Below, in pieces: positions 54,398 to 63,540 of a stretch of DNA of 64,000 nt. Each line of letters begins with the position of its first letter. Position 1 is the first letter of the stretch. The DNA comes from Pedinophyceae sp. YPF-701. Taxonomy: Eukaryota > Chlorophyta > Pedinophyceae. The notes beneath the pieces are model-generated. The model searched no databases and was not told where the DNA came from. It was given only the letters and a program-made list of their open reading frames with translations. The stretch is from assembly GCA_916048055.1 (NCBI GenBank), contig CAJZHL010000027.1, positions 58,034 through 122,033 of the forward strand, in the 5' to 3' direction. Position numbers and translations under genes: made by a program.

Positions 54398-55507
54398 GTG
54401 GACATGCACCAGCAACCGCTCGTACTGGTCGCAGGTGTCGACCAACCGCTCGCTGTCGGCGCTGGGGCACTTCGTGGTGCTCGCCGGGTCGCTCTCGGTC
54501 CTCCTCCTCGACGCGAGAACTCGTCGATCGTCGGCCTGACCATCTCGGCCGCGCTGCAGCTCACGGGCATCCTCTCGTGGCTCATCCGCGTGGCCACGGA
54601 GATGGAGGTCAACATGAACGCCGCGGAGCGCCTCCTCGAGTACAACGCCGCCGAGACCGAGGCCGCGCAGATCGTCGAGTCCAACCGCCCGGGCGACGCG
54701 TGGCCCGACCGCGGCGAGGTCGTGGCGACCAACCTGCAGGTGCGCTACCGCAAGGAGCTCGGGCTGGTGCTCAAGGGGATCTCGTTCCGCGTGGCGCCGA
54801 GCGAGAAGGTGGGCGTGTGCGGGCGGACCGGGTGCGGGAAGTCGACGCTCATGCTCGCGCTGTTCCGCATCGTGGAGCCGTGCGGGGGCAGCGTGACGCT
54901 CGAAGGCGTGGACATCCAGGCCATCGGGCTGAACGACCTGCCCAGCAAGATGGCGCCGGTGCCGCAGGACCCGGTCATCTTCAGCGGGACGTTCCGGTCG
55001 AACCTGGACCCGTTCGACGCCGCGGGGGGCGACGACAAGATCTGGGAGGCGCTGCGGCGCGTCAACCTGGACACGGTGGTGCGCGAGGCCGAGGGGGGGC
55101 TCGACGCGCCCGTGAGCGAGAGCGGCGCGAACCTGAGCGTGGGCGAGCGGCAGCTGCTGTGCATGGCGCGCGCGCTCCTCCGCAGCGCGCGGCTGCTGCT
55201 CCTGCACGAGGCCACCTCCAACGTGGACAACCAGACGGACGCCATCATCCAGCAGACCATCCGGAGCGCGTTCGGGCACTGCATCGTGCTCACCATCGCG
55301 CACCGCCTGCACACGGTCATCGAATACGACAAGGTGCTGGTCCTCGACGACGGCAACATCCTCGAGCACGACACGCCCGCCAACCTGCTCGCCAGGGAGG
55401 GCAGCGCGTTCGGGAAGCTCGTCGACGGGACCAGCGCCAACGAGAGCGCCGCGCCGCGCCAGATGGCCGCGGAGGGCGCGCAGCAGCGCGCTGCCAGGGG
55501 GGAGTAG
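54398..55507 (+). pseudogene. Truncated ABCC (MRP-type) transporter remnant: last helices plus NBD2
   Basis: Only the C-terminal third of an ABCC transporter is present. Upstream, a different frame (about 54411-54520) reads RSYWSQVSTNRSLSALGHFV, the loop-helix usually written SQVSNRWLAVRLEFVG. A one-base shift near 54520 moves to the frame NSSIVGLTISAALQLTGILS, EMEVNMNAAERLLEY, so the helix region is frameshifted. The NBD2 is then open to the stop: Walker A GRTGCGKSTLM, Q-loop QDPVIFSGTFRSNLDPFD, signature NLSVGERQLLCMARALL, and LTIAHRLHTV. Walker B reads LLLLHEATSNVD where families have LDEATASVD, so the Mg-binding Asp is His. No first half (about 1,000 aa) lies upstream; the p24 gene ends 159 bp before. 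The truncation, frameshift and lost Asp together indicate a decaying copy. The NBD-only frame could still be translated. Confidence 0.75.
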
Positions 55508-56274
55508 AGCAGCTGTTGAGGGGAGGAGTCTCTTGCATGTGAGCACTAGAATGGCGGACGACGGACGCGCGCTGGGCTCACCGGGGCGGGCCGCTGAACA
55601 AGTGATTGCGACGACGTGCGCTGTCGGGCGGGAGAAGGGTCCACCCCCCCCCTGTCGTCATGCACCCACAGTCACGCCGCGCCGGCCGCCGTTGGCGGTG
55701 CACGCCGCAGGCCGTCGGCAGATTCGGGAACAGCTGGACTTGTTCGCCAGCGTGGTGTCATTCACGGTGGCAACGGCGACCAGGGAGCGTCGTCTGAGGG
55801 GGCAACCACCACCGCCTGGATTGCTCCTCCCGTGTGACGGGTCAGCGCGGTCGAGCGAACTGCCCCAACGGTGCTCCTCGCAGCGTCCACGTACCGAGCG
55901 TGCCGCCTGCGCCGGAGCGACGGCAGGCGAGGTTCTCACGACGAGGTGCGCTTTCCTTCCCTCGGTGGTGGTGGCGGGAAATGCAGCGGGCCTGTGCTCG
56001 CTGGGCGGAGGTGTCGCGCCGAGTCCCGCCTGACGCATTCAGCGCTCGCACAGGAAGACATTTCCGCGCGATGATCAATCTACGCCGCTGTCTCTGCGCC
56101 CGCAGGCTGCAAGGCACGCTTCAGAGTGGTGAGCCCCACGCCGCGGTGCGAGAAGCCCTCGTCCTCGACGTCCGCAGCGGGCCACGCGGTCCTCACCTAC
56201 TGCCTGTTGAGGGTTCGCGGTAACGGCGCGGGCGCGACCGCCCAGCGAGACGAGAGACGGCACCAGAGGCCACG
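55508..56274. other. Intergenic region ABCC remnant / LRR gene
   Basis: 767 bp with no gene I can support. Composition is less extremely GC-rich than upstream. It probably holds the promoter of the LRR gene. Confidence 0.4.
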
Positions 56275-58437
56275 ATGCAGGCCCAGGGCCGCGAGGCCGA
56301 CGTGGTGGGCGGGAGCGCGGTCGAGCGCGAGTCGGCAACGGTGAGACATCCCCAGAACTGCTCAATGTGCGTTGCAGGCACGTTGCTTAGCGCGAGGGCT
56401 TGCCCACGCGCTGCTTAGCACATCAGCAGCTGATCCCGCGGCTCACAGTCGGCGCGCTCGATCCGTGGTGTGCAGAGACGTCGTGAGCGGTCTGGGGACT
56501 CCTTCGCGCGCGTCCTCTCGACGGTGCCCTCCATCCTCGACCTGCTCTCGGACGACGACAAGGCCAGCCTGGCGGCGACGTCGTGGAGCGTGCTCGAGGC
56601 GGTGCTGCGCGGATGCCGGGCGGTGCTCATAGTGAGCCCGCGCGACCCGGTCCTGCACGTTCTCGCGCGGCGGATGGACGACGGGCCCTGCGCGGGGGAG
56701 CTCCTCTTCTGCGGGCTGCGCGTGCCCGCGACGCACGCCGAGGCGCTGTTGGACGTGATGCGGGAGCTCGGCGAGGACCTGCCGGCGCGAGGCGACAAGA
56801 GCGACGCGCGGCACCGGAAGTGGTTCATGCTGGCGCGGAGGGTGACGACGTGGACCGACGAGGGGGGCGGCCCGCTGCGTTTGACCGGCATCGATGCCCC
56901 GGACGTCCACGGCTTCGCTTTCGACCGGAGTGCTCACAAGCGGTTGTTGCGTGAGATCCTCCTGTCGACTCCGGCGAGGGGATACCTGCGGTTCCTGCGC
57001 CTCGACTTTTGGGAGTGCCGCACATTTGAGCGCGAGGACCCAAGCACCGGCGAGGACATGGTCGCGGCGCTGCGGGACGCCGTGCGCGGCCTGACGGCCC
57101 TCGAACATCTGGACGTATCGCTGGACACCGAGGGCGGCAGGGTATGGGCTCGTGTGTTCGGCGAGCTCGGTTCCCTGACGCGGCTCACCATGAGTGGCGG
57201 CGACGACGACGTGTGGGACGCGGAGGAGACGCGGGCTTTCTGGAGCTGGATACAGCGGACTACGAAGCTGCGACAGCTCGAGATCCACGTCGAGTTCGAC
57301 ACGGGCACGCTGGCGGAGTTCAACATCGCCCCGCCGCGGTGCTTGGAGACCGTCGACGTGCGCAACTGTCTCAACGGCCATGGCTTCAGATGGCGCGACG
57401 CCGTGCACGTCCGCTCCCTGCGCGTGGCGCCGTGGGACGACGACCCGGCAAGCACGCAGGCGGAGATTGCCGACATGATGCGGTCAAGCAAAGCTCTGCG
57501 AGAGCTGCGCCTGGACTACTTCGACGCCCGGGACGTGACACATGCAGAGGTTGCAGCTCTGCCGCACAGCACGGTGGAGGTGTTCGAGCTCTCCATCTCC
57601 CGGGAAGCAGCGGCGAACCTCGAACGGATGTCGACAATGTCGGCGGCCCTGGTGGCAGCGCTCAGAGGCTGCAGCGCACTGCGAGAGCTGCGTATCTTTG
57701 GCCATGCTTATTCTGGGCCATGCGTGTTCAACGCGGCGGATGTTGCCACGGCTCTGGAAGGCAACACGCTGCTGCGCAAGCTCCGGTTGGACGCATGTGG
57801 GATTGGCGACGACGACGCCGCGCATTTTGGACGGGTGCTGGAACGCAACAGCTCTCTCGTTGCGTTGTCGCTGCGATATACCTGCCTGACGGTGCAGGGC
57901 GTGCGCGAGATCGCGTCAGGTCTCCGTCGCAACCGCACGCTGCAGCGGTTCGAGCTCGCCTCGAGCGGCGGGTGCGGCGCGAGCGGCGCGAAGGAGGTGA
58001 CGGATGCACTCGTTGGGGAGGACTCGGTGTGTCAGCTGCGGTGCCTGGGCCTCGTGGGTTGCGACGTCGGCGACGAGGGCGCTGTGCACCTTGCGACATG
58101 TCTGAAGGATCCGCGCTGCACGCTGCGCAGGCTCAGCTTGTACGGCAATGGAGTCGGCGACGCGGGTGCAGCGGCCCTGGCCACGGCGCTGGAGAAGAAC
58201 TCCACGCTGGAGTGGCTGTCTCTGGGCGGGACTCGCGTGGGGGAAAGCAGGACATACCGCATCTCCGACGGCGGCCTCAACGCTCTGGCAGCGGCGCTAG
58301 TGAAGAACCACACGCTGCGGACCCTGCGGGTCCAGGACTTCGTCCTACGCTCGTGGCATGGCGCGGCGACCGAGACAATGGACAGGCTGCTTGCGTGTGC
58401 GCAGAAGTACGCGAACGCGAGGCGTCGGCTGAATTGA
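56275..58437 (+). CDS. Leucine-rich-repeat protein (RNI-like) with F-box-like N-terminus
   Basis: Two exons: 56275-56340 (MQAQGREADVVGGSAVERES, AT) and 56476-58437. They join in phase across a 135-nt intron (ACG|GTGAGA...GTGTGCAG|AGA), giving about 675 aa; without exon 1 the long frame has no early ATG. The start of exon 2, VPSILDLLSDDDKASLAATS then WSVLEAVLRGC, has the LP-x-L--LS-D---L-----W layout of an F-box. The rest holds leucine-rich repeats of the RNI (ribonuclease-inhibitor) type: LRELRLDYFDARDVT, LRKLRLDACGIGDDDAAHFG, LVALSLRYTCLTVQGVREIA, LRRLSLYGNGVGDAGAAALA and LEWLSLGGTRVG. Such proteins can be substrate adaptors of ubiquitin ligases or large algal LRR families; I cannot tell which. 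It is nearly intronless, unlike its neighbours, and lies beside the repeat-rich end of the window. Confidence 0.75.
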
Positions 58438-58740
58438 CGCGCACGCCGGCGCGCGAGAACCTGCGGGCGGGGCGGGGGCGCGCGGCTCGCGGAGGATCCG
58501 TCGCTGGAGAAAGCGTCCTTAAGGGCAGCGGGGGGGCGCGCAGGGCGTGGGCACACTCGCAAGCTGGTGGGCGCGCTGCGAAGCTTGGAGGGGTTCCTGA
58601 CGGTGAGCGCCCGAGCCACGACGCATGCTCGGGCGATCGACCTTTCGCGCGACCAACGCGTCGCGTGCGGCGCCCGCTGCGTTTGAGTGCGACGGTGCGC
58701 GCACACGGCTCGTGCCTTGCAGGGGCTGTTCAGGGCGCGG
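58438..58740. other. Spacer that may contain an upstream exon of the next gene
   Basis: In one frame, 58490-58600 reads DPSLEKASLRAAGGR and continues to KLVGALRSLEGFLT, ending at a possible GTGAGC donor (ACG|GTGAGC). A possible acceptor lies just before 58727 (CTTGCAG|GGGCTG), near the start of the next gene. The coding look is modest and no ATG was found for it, so this is only a candidate exon. Confidence 0.3.
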
Positions 58741-59409
58741 ATGGCCAGCCTCGCGGAGCACAACGTCGCTATCGCGGCAGAGTCCGCGCTGCGATGTGCC
58801 ATGTTCCGCCTGCACGTGCCGCGGCACCCCAAGCACGATGCAAGCACGACGACGCAGGTGCTTGTCTCGTTCGACGACAGCGATCGGGAGGTCCTGATCG
58901 CCCGCGGCCGCAAACACCTCACCCTGGACCTGGGAGCGGCGACGATCGCGTGGGAGGGCGGCGCTGCGGCGGGCGCGGAGATCTACAAGGCGGGCACGGT
59001 GTGCCTCGCGACCGTCGACGGAGACCGGGGGGCGCTACAGGTGATCGCGGTGCCGGAGGCGTGTCTCGTCGAACACCCGCAGCCGGGGGCGTTGTTCGAG
59101 GAGAGCTGCAGGTGGCAGGGGGCCCTTCAGCTGGGAGACGTCGACGTCGCGTCGCAAGGTGCGCCGGCACGGGCCACTGTGACGCGCTGCGTGCGGCTGC
59201 ATGCGCGCGTCTGCTTGGACGCTGACCCTGCGACTGCTGACGTGCGGCTGCCTCCGCAGAATCGGGCGCTGCGCTGTCGCGATCGAGCGTGTGGCATCCG
59301 TAGCGCGCGGGGGGGCCTGTGTCTCGTGAGCGCCGCGCCCCGCCGCCTGTCGGTCCTCGACCTGGAGGACGACGAGGATGGCGATGCGTCGGACGCGGAC
59401 GAGAGCTGA
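58741..59409 (+). CDS. Unrecognised protein with acidic C-terminus
   Basis: From ATG 58741 the frame reads MASLAEHNVAIAAESALRCA then MFRLHVPRHPKHDASTTTQV and LVSFDDSDREVLIARGRKHL, TLDLGAATIAWEGGAAAGAE and later VIAVPEACLVEHPQPG. This looks like one compact, mostly beta-rich domain, with no family I can name. It ends LSVLDLEDDEDGDASDADES, an acidic tail. The frame is open from 58741 to 59409. A GTGCGC donor at 59159 and a GCAG acceptor before 59260 are present, but removing that piece would shift the frame to an early stop, so I did not use them. An upstream exon (near 58490-58600) is possible. Real expression is likely because of the structured, ordered composition, but function is unknown. 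Confidence 0.5.
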   Translation: MASLAEHNVAIAAESALRCAMFRLHVPRHPKHDASTTTQVLVSFDDSDREVLIARGRKHLTLDLGAATIAWEGGAAAGAEIYKAGTVCLATVDGDRGALQVIAVPEACLVEHPQPGALFEESCRWQGALQLGDVDVASQGAPARATVTRCVRLHARVCLDADPATADVRLPPQNRALRCRDRACGIRSARGGLCLVSAAPRRLSVLDLEDDEDGDASDADES

Positions 59410-59784
59410 TCGGCGGCAGTTCTTGCCTGGAGCGGCGCCATCGCCAGGCGGGCCGTCTTGCTGCTCCCGGGGCCGGCTGTCGAGCTGCGGCGGCCTCGAC
59501 CCCGCGGCAGCTGGTGGACAACCATTCGTCTGCGTCTGCGGCGATCCATCACGCGAACATCTCAACGACGGGAGCACGTGGCTCTTGGTCGCGGGCGCTT
59601 GCGACAACAGGTCGGTCTGGTGTGCGACGGGGTGGTGGTGGTCGTTGCGCGGCTGGTGCGCTTGGGCGACACGAGCGTCGTCGCCGGCGGAGGCGGCGCG
59701 GGGCTCGACCCGGCGCGGTCCTGCGCGGCGGAGGCGTCCGCACAACCATGGCGAGAGGCGCAGGGCGACAAGAGGCCGCGCGCG

Positions 59785-61370
59785 CGCCGGGCGGCGGCTG
59801 TGCGGCGGTGCGCGTGCGGGCCAATGCAGTGGGACTCGCTGGGCGCGTCGAGTGCTCACGCTCGAGCCGCCCTGTCCATGCGCGCCTGCGTCCCTGCCAC
59901 ATACATGGGCATGCGCTGGTGCGCGGCGAGGGGGTCCCTGCGGCGTGACTTGTGCGCTTCGACCGTGCACGCGGACCGGCGGCCTCGATGCCTGCGCTGG
60001 CAGTGGGCGAAACGTCACAGCGCGGCGGCACGACGCGGAGGCACCTGTGCATTTGGCGCGCTGTTTACGGCACGGCAGGAGCGCCGTGCACGCGCTGGCA
60101 GCTGGCCCGTGGATGGACACATCGTTACTACAAGCGGCGAGGTGAGCTGCGGAGGAAGCGCCGACGATCGCAGCGGGCAGCGGGCAGCGACGCGTGTCGC
60201 GACGCATCATCGCGGCGCGAGGCGCACGCGGCGGCGACGCCAAGCTCAGGCGACGAAGCTTCGCGCACAGAGCCTCCATCATCTGCACTGCACGGAGCCG
60301 ACGACGCGCCTGCATGGGCGCTGCTCGCGCCGGCGCTGGCGGGCGTGCTAGGTGATGACATTGCAGGAGGCGCATGAGCACGGTGCTGGCCGCGGGACGA
60401 GGGCGGCACGCCCCGGCAGCGAGCGTCCAGACGGGGGCCGGGCTGCGAGTGGCGCGCGCGTCCACTGCGTGCCGCGAACGTGGTGGGGAGCGGAAGCGCC
60501 TGCGGCGTCAACGCGGCGGGGAGTGCGGCTGTTGGGGGGAGCACGAGGGGCTCGCTCGGACGCCCATCGCGCCGTGCGAGATGCGCATGGCGTGTGCGAG
60601 GCTGAGCTCGGCGAAGATCGTGGTGCGCCCGCGGTGCGGCGGGCAACGGGCGTGACGCAAGGATGCACGCAACGGCGAGTCGCGCGCGGCGGCGACGTCG
60701 ACCCCGGTCGATCAATGCCCGCGCGGGGATCGCCCGTCGTGAGTGCCACGCGGGCGCGGCGACGCGTTCCCACGGAGGCTGCCTGCGCCGGCGCTGCGGG
60801 GCGCGCGAGGTGGTGACGTTGAAGGGGGCCGCTTGCGCACGGCGCTGGCCGGGGCCGGAGAGCGGCATGCGTCGGCGACGAGCGGCGAGGCGAGGGCTCG
60901 CAGATGATCGGCGTGCGTGGCGCCTGCGACCCATCAACGTGGCATGGACCCAGGGGGGCGAGTGCGACGTCAATGAGCATGGAGTCGCCGCAGGGGGGGG
61001 GCGCGGAGTGGCCCGCTTGCGCCGTGGCAGTTGCGTGCGGCGAGTGCGAGGCTCGTGCTTGTCGGCGACCGTGGTGTGCGGGCCGTCAAGCTGGAGGTCG
61101 GCGTTCCGCGATGTACGCGACAACGTGCGCAACTGGCGATGTGCGCGAGGGGGCGACGATGCCAAGTCCGGGCGATCAACGCCCGTGCACGGAGCCATCG
61201 TCATCTTTGCTGCGCGTGGTCGACGACACGCGCCCGGGGGTGCTGCCAGCAGCGGTGCTGCGAGGCCTGCGGGGAACGATGCTGCGGGAGGCGCTTGAGC
61301 GCGGCGCTGGCCGCGGGATCGGAGCAGCACGCCTCGGCAACGAGCTAGGAGACGGGCTAGGTGGTGGACG
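59785..61370. repeat. Degenerate tandem repeat, period about 460 bp, at least three copies
   Basis: The marker GACG(C/AT)GCCAAG...GGCGA, followed by GATCAA(T/C)GCCCG(C/T)GC(A)CGG or a degenerate version, appears near 60240, 60700 and 61165 (spacing about 460 bp). Following blocks also correspond, for example GCGCCGGCGCTG-GGGC and GCGCTGGCCGCGGGA (about 60380, 60841, 61306). Copies are strongly diverged, so the array is old. No copy keeps a clear reading frame. A fourth, weaker copy may begin near 59785. Confidence 0.6.
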
Positions 61371-61409
61371 GCGTGCACGGCGTCTGCGACTCGTCAGGGC
61401 GGCAGGGAC

Positions 61410-61665
61410 CGAGAGATTGGGCAGTACAGCGCGGAAACGCTGCCGCGCTGGAAAGCGCTGTAGGACGTCCTCGCAGCGCTCCTCGAGCACCACCACATCG
61501 GGGTGGTTGGCGCGGAACGTTGCGGCCGCGGCCGCGTCGCTCTCGATGGCCCACCGCATCGAGACTGCCTGCCCCCGACGTTACGAGGCCCGTGGAGAGC
61601 CCCCCCGGCGCCGTAGCATACGTCCATCGCCCGCAGCCGGGCTCCTGTTGCGTCGTTGTTTTTCT
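61410..61665 (-). pseudogene. Fragment of a cytosine-5 DNA methyltransferase (DNMT1/CMT-like)
   Basis: On the minus strand, motif I of C5-methyltransferases (DVF-GAGGLS-GL) is readable as DVCYGAGG followed, after a one-base shift in a run of Gs, by GLSTGLVTSGAG. A second shift then gives MRWAIESDAAAAATFRANHP and DVVVLEERCEDVLQRF, which matches the next part of the DNMT1/chromomethylase catalytic domain (KWAIEYDEPAAEAF-LNHPEA-VF-DC). The sequence ends soon after; the PCQ catalytic motif IV and the rest are absent. Two frameshifts and loss of most of the domain make it a pseudogene fragment. The part carrying motif I is also one arm of the inverted repeat at 61570-61824. Confidence 0.7.
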
Positions 61666-61824
61666 TGCCATTGGTCGTCCGAGGCGGCGATCGCGGCGTC
61701 GCGGACCGCGGCGTCGGACGACACCGGCAACAAAAACAACGACGCAGCGGGAGCCCGGCTGCGGGCGACGGACGTCTGCTCCGACGCCGGGGGGCTCTCT
61801 ACGGGCCTCGTCGCGTCGGGGGCG
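61570..61824. repeat. Inverted repeat built from DNA methyltransferase sequence
   Basis: The left arm (about 61570-61690) and right arm (about 61703-61824) are reverse complements, about 89% matched over the outer 100 nt by eye. Key shared stretches: GCCCCCGACG...GAGGCCCGT, ACGTCC(A/G)TCGCCCGCAGCC and GCGTCGTTGTTTTT. The centre is a GC-rich short spacer (around 61691-61702), so transcripts could fold into a nearly continuous double-stranded stem. The right arm, read on the plus strand, gives an intact DVCSDAGGLSTGLVASG (motif I of C5-methyltransferases), while the left arm carries the frameshifted copy. Confidence 0.85.
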
Positions 61825-62011
61825 GTTTTTCCACCGTCGGGGGCGGGTTTTCTACCGTTGACGCCGCTCCTTTTGGCGTCGTCGGTGCCCTGCTGGATGC
61901 CACCTTGATTGGAGGCGTGCTATAGGCCGAGCAGTGTAACTGTTTCTGTTTCTGAGGTGCGAATAATCGTCGCCACCCGTATGCGTCGTGAACTCGTTCG
62001 CCCATGACTGG
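61825..62011. other. Spacer between the inverted repeat and the tandem duplication
   Basis: Short AT-richer stretch. I see no gene. GC content drops here and stays lower to the window end. Confidence 0.4.
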
Positions 62012-63540
62012 CCTTAGCGACTAATGGGTCTTAGATGTATTACGGAAGCAGTGGTAGTCAGGGTGGAGTACCTGGGTGGGGGTTCTAGTTGAGTCCGGTA
62101 CCTGCTGGGGGGGGGAGGGTGGAGGTGCTACCACTGCTACGGATGCCTCTACTGCCTCTACTTTGACTTTGGCGCGCCTAAGACGACGCGCGCCGGGTGT
62201 TTCGCGCCTGCCCGCAGTAATCCGCGTCACGGACCACCGTAACATGCGCGCGGCGCACCCTACGACGGCCGGACCGCGGAGGTACGGGCCGCCGGAGTGG
62301 GATTTTTCGGAAAAGCTCTGGACGGGAGGGTACATTTCGGGCGCTGGCGTCGTGGTGCGGGCGCCGGTGGTGCTGGATCGCGTGCCCCCAGCGCAGTGGG
62401 TCGCGGGACGCCCTCTGCGGGGGCGAGCGCGGGCGGCACGCGCGGTGTCGCGACGGGAGCGCGGTCTGAAGTTGGTAAATCTCCAACTAGGGGGGCCGGA
62501 GTATATCTGATTGGGTGACTCGGCAGTCACGAAACACAGTCTAGTCGTGACTCGGCACATATATATCTGATCAAATATGCCTCGTGACTCCTAAGATACC
62601 CGTCAAATAGGCATATCTGCGCCTATTTGTCGGTGCGCACTTTCAAATATAGACCAGGACGGGCGCGAGACGGGTCGAGATGGTGACCGTGTGCGGTGAC
62701 CGGAGTCAGACCACAGGCGAGTGCGCCACAACGGCGACCCGGGGTCGGCTGCGGGGTGACGTCGTGCAGATGTCACCCATCGAGCCGGAACAGCACGAGC
62801 AGCGGTAGACCTGCCGGAACGACCTTAGCGACTAACAATTAGGACTAAGATTTATTAGAGGTGGGTTGTATGGGTTACACACCACTTTGGCGCGCGATTG
62901 CGTTTGTTCTGGTCTTAGATGTATAGGTGCACAATAGGGGATGCCTCTACTGCCTCTACTTTGACTTCCGCGGGCCGTGGCGCGCGTAAGACGGCCCGCG
63001 CCGGGTGCTTTGCGCGTGCCCGCAGTAGTCCGCGTCACGGACCACCGTAAGACGGGCGCGGCGCACCCTACGACGGCCGGACCGCGGAGGTACGGGCCGC
63101 CGGAGTGGGATTTTTCGGAAAAGCTCTGGACGGGAGGGTACATTTCGGGCGCTGGCGTCGCGGTGCGGGCGCCGGTGGTGCTGGATCGCGTGCCCCCAGC
63201 GCAGCGGGTCGCGGGACGCCCTCCGCGGGGGCGAGCGTGGGCGGCACGCGCGGTGTCGCGACGGGAGCGCGGTCTAAAGTTGGTAAAACTCCAACTAGGG
63301 GGGGCAGAGAATATGCGATTGGGTGACTCGGAAGTCATGAAATCGTGTCTACTTATGACTCCGACCAATCATATATCTGCCAGATATGCCAAGCGTGACT
63401 CGATCAAACATAAGATTGACGACTCTCGTGAAATACACATATCTGTGGACACGCCGAGCGTGACTGGGGAGACCACAGCAGCTGCCAGAGACCACAGCAG
63501 CAGCAGCAGTAGACCTGCCGGAACGACCTTAGCGACTAAC
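62012..63540. repeat. Tandem duplication of ~0.7-0.8 kb, recent and highly similar
   Basis: The marker CCTTAGCGACTAA occurs at 62012, 62823 and 63527. Between the markers, a block at about 62142-62535 recurs at 62941-63340. Within roughly 245 bp of it (about 62263-62507 versus 63059-63303) I count only about seven substitutions. Open frames in this block exist on both strands (plus RYGPPEWDFSEKLWTGGYIS; minus EMYPPVQSFSEKSHSGGPYL), but the differences are mostly amino-acid changing in either reading, so coding constraint is not shown. This looks like a subtelomere-like or satellite-like segment. Confidence 0.75.

Noticed and set aside
60128-61378. Long minus-strand frame in the 460-bp repeat region
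   Set aside because: Composition (Arg/Pro/Ala) follows the repeat, the repeat units read in different frames, and no domain is seen.
62142-63340. LTR retrotransposon with two direct LTR-like blocks
   Set aside because: The two ~400-bp blocks are direct repeats, but the intervening ~400 bp has no gag, protease or reverse transcriptase signature, and I did not find the TG..CA ends or a primer-binding site. A tandem duplication explains it better.
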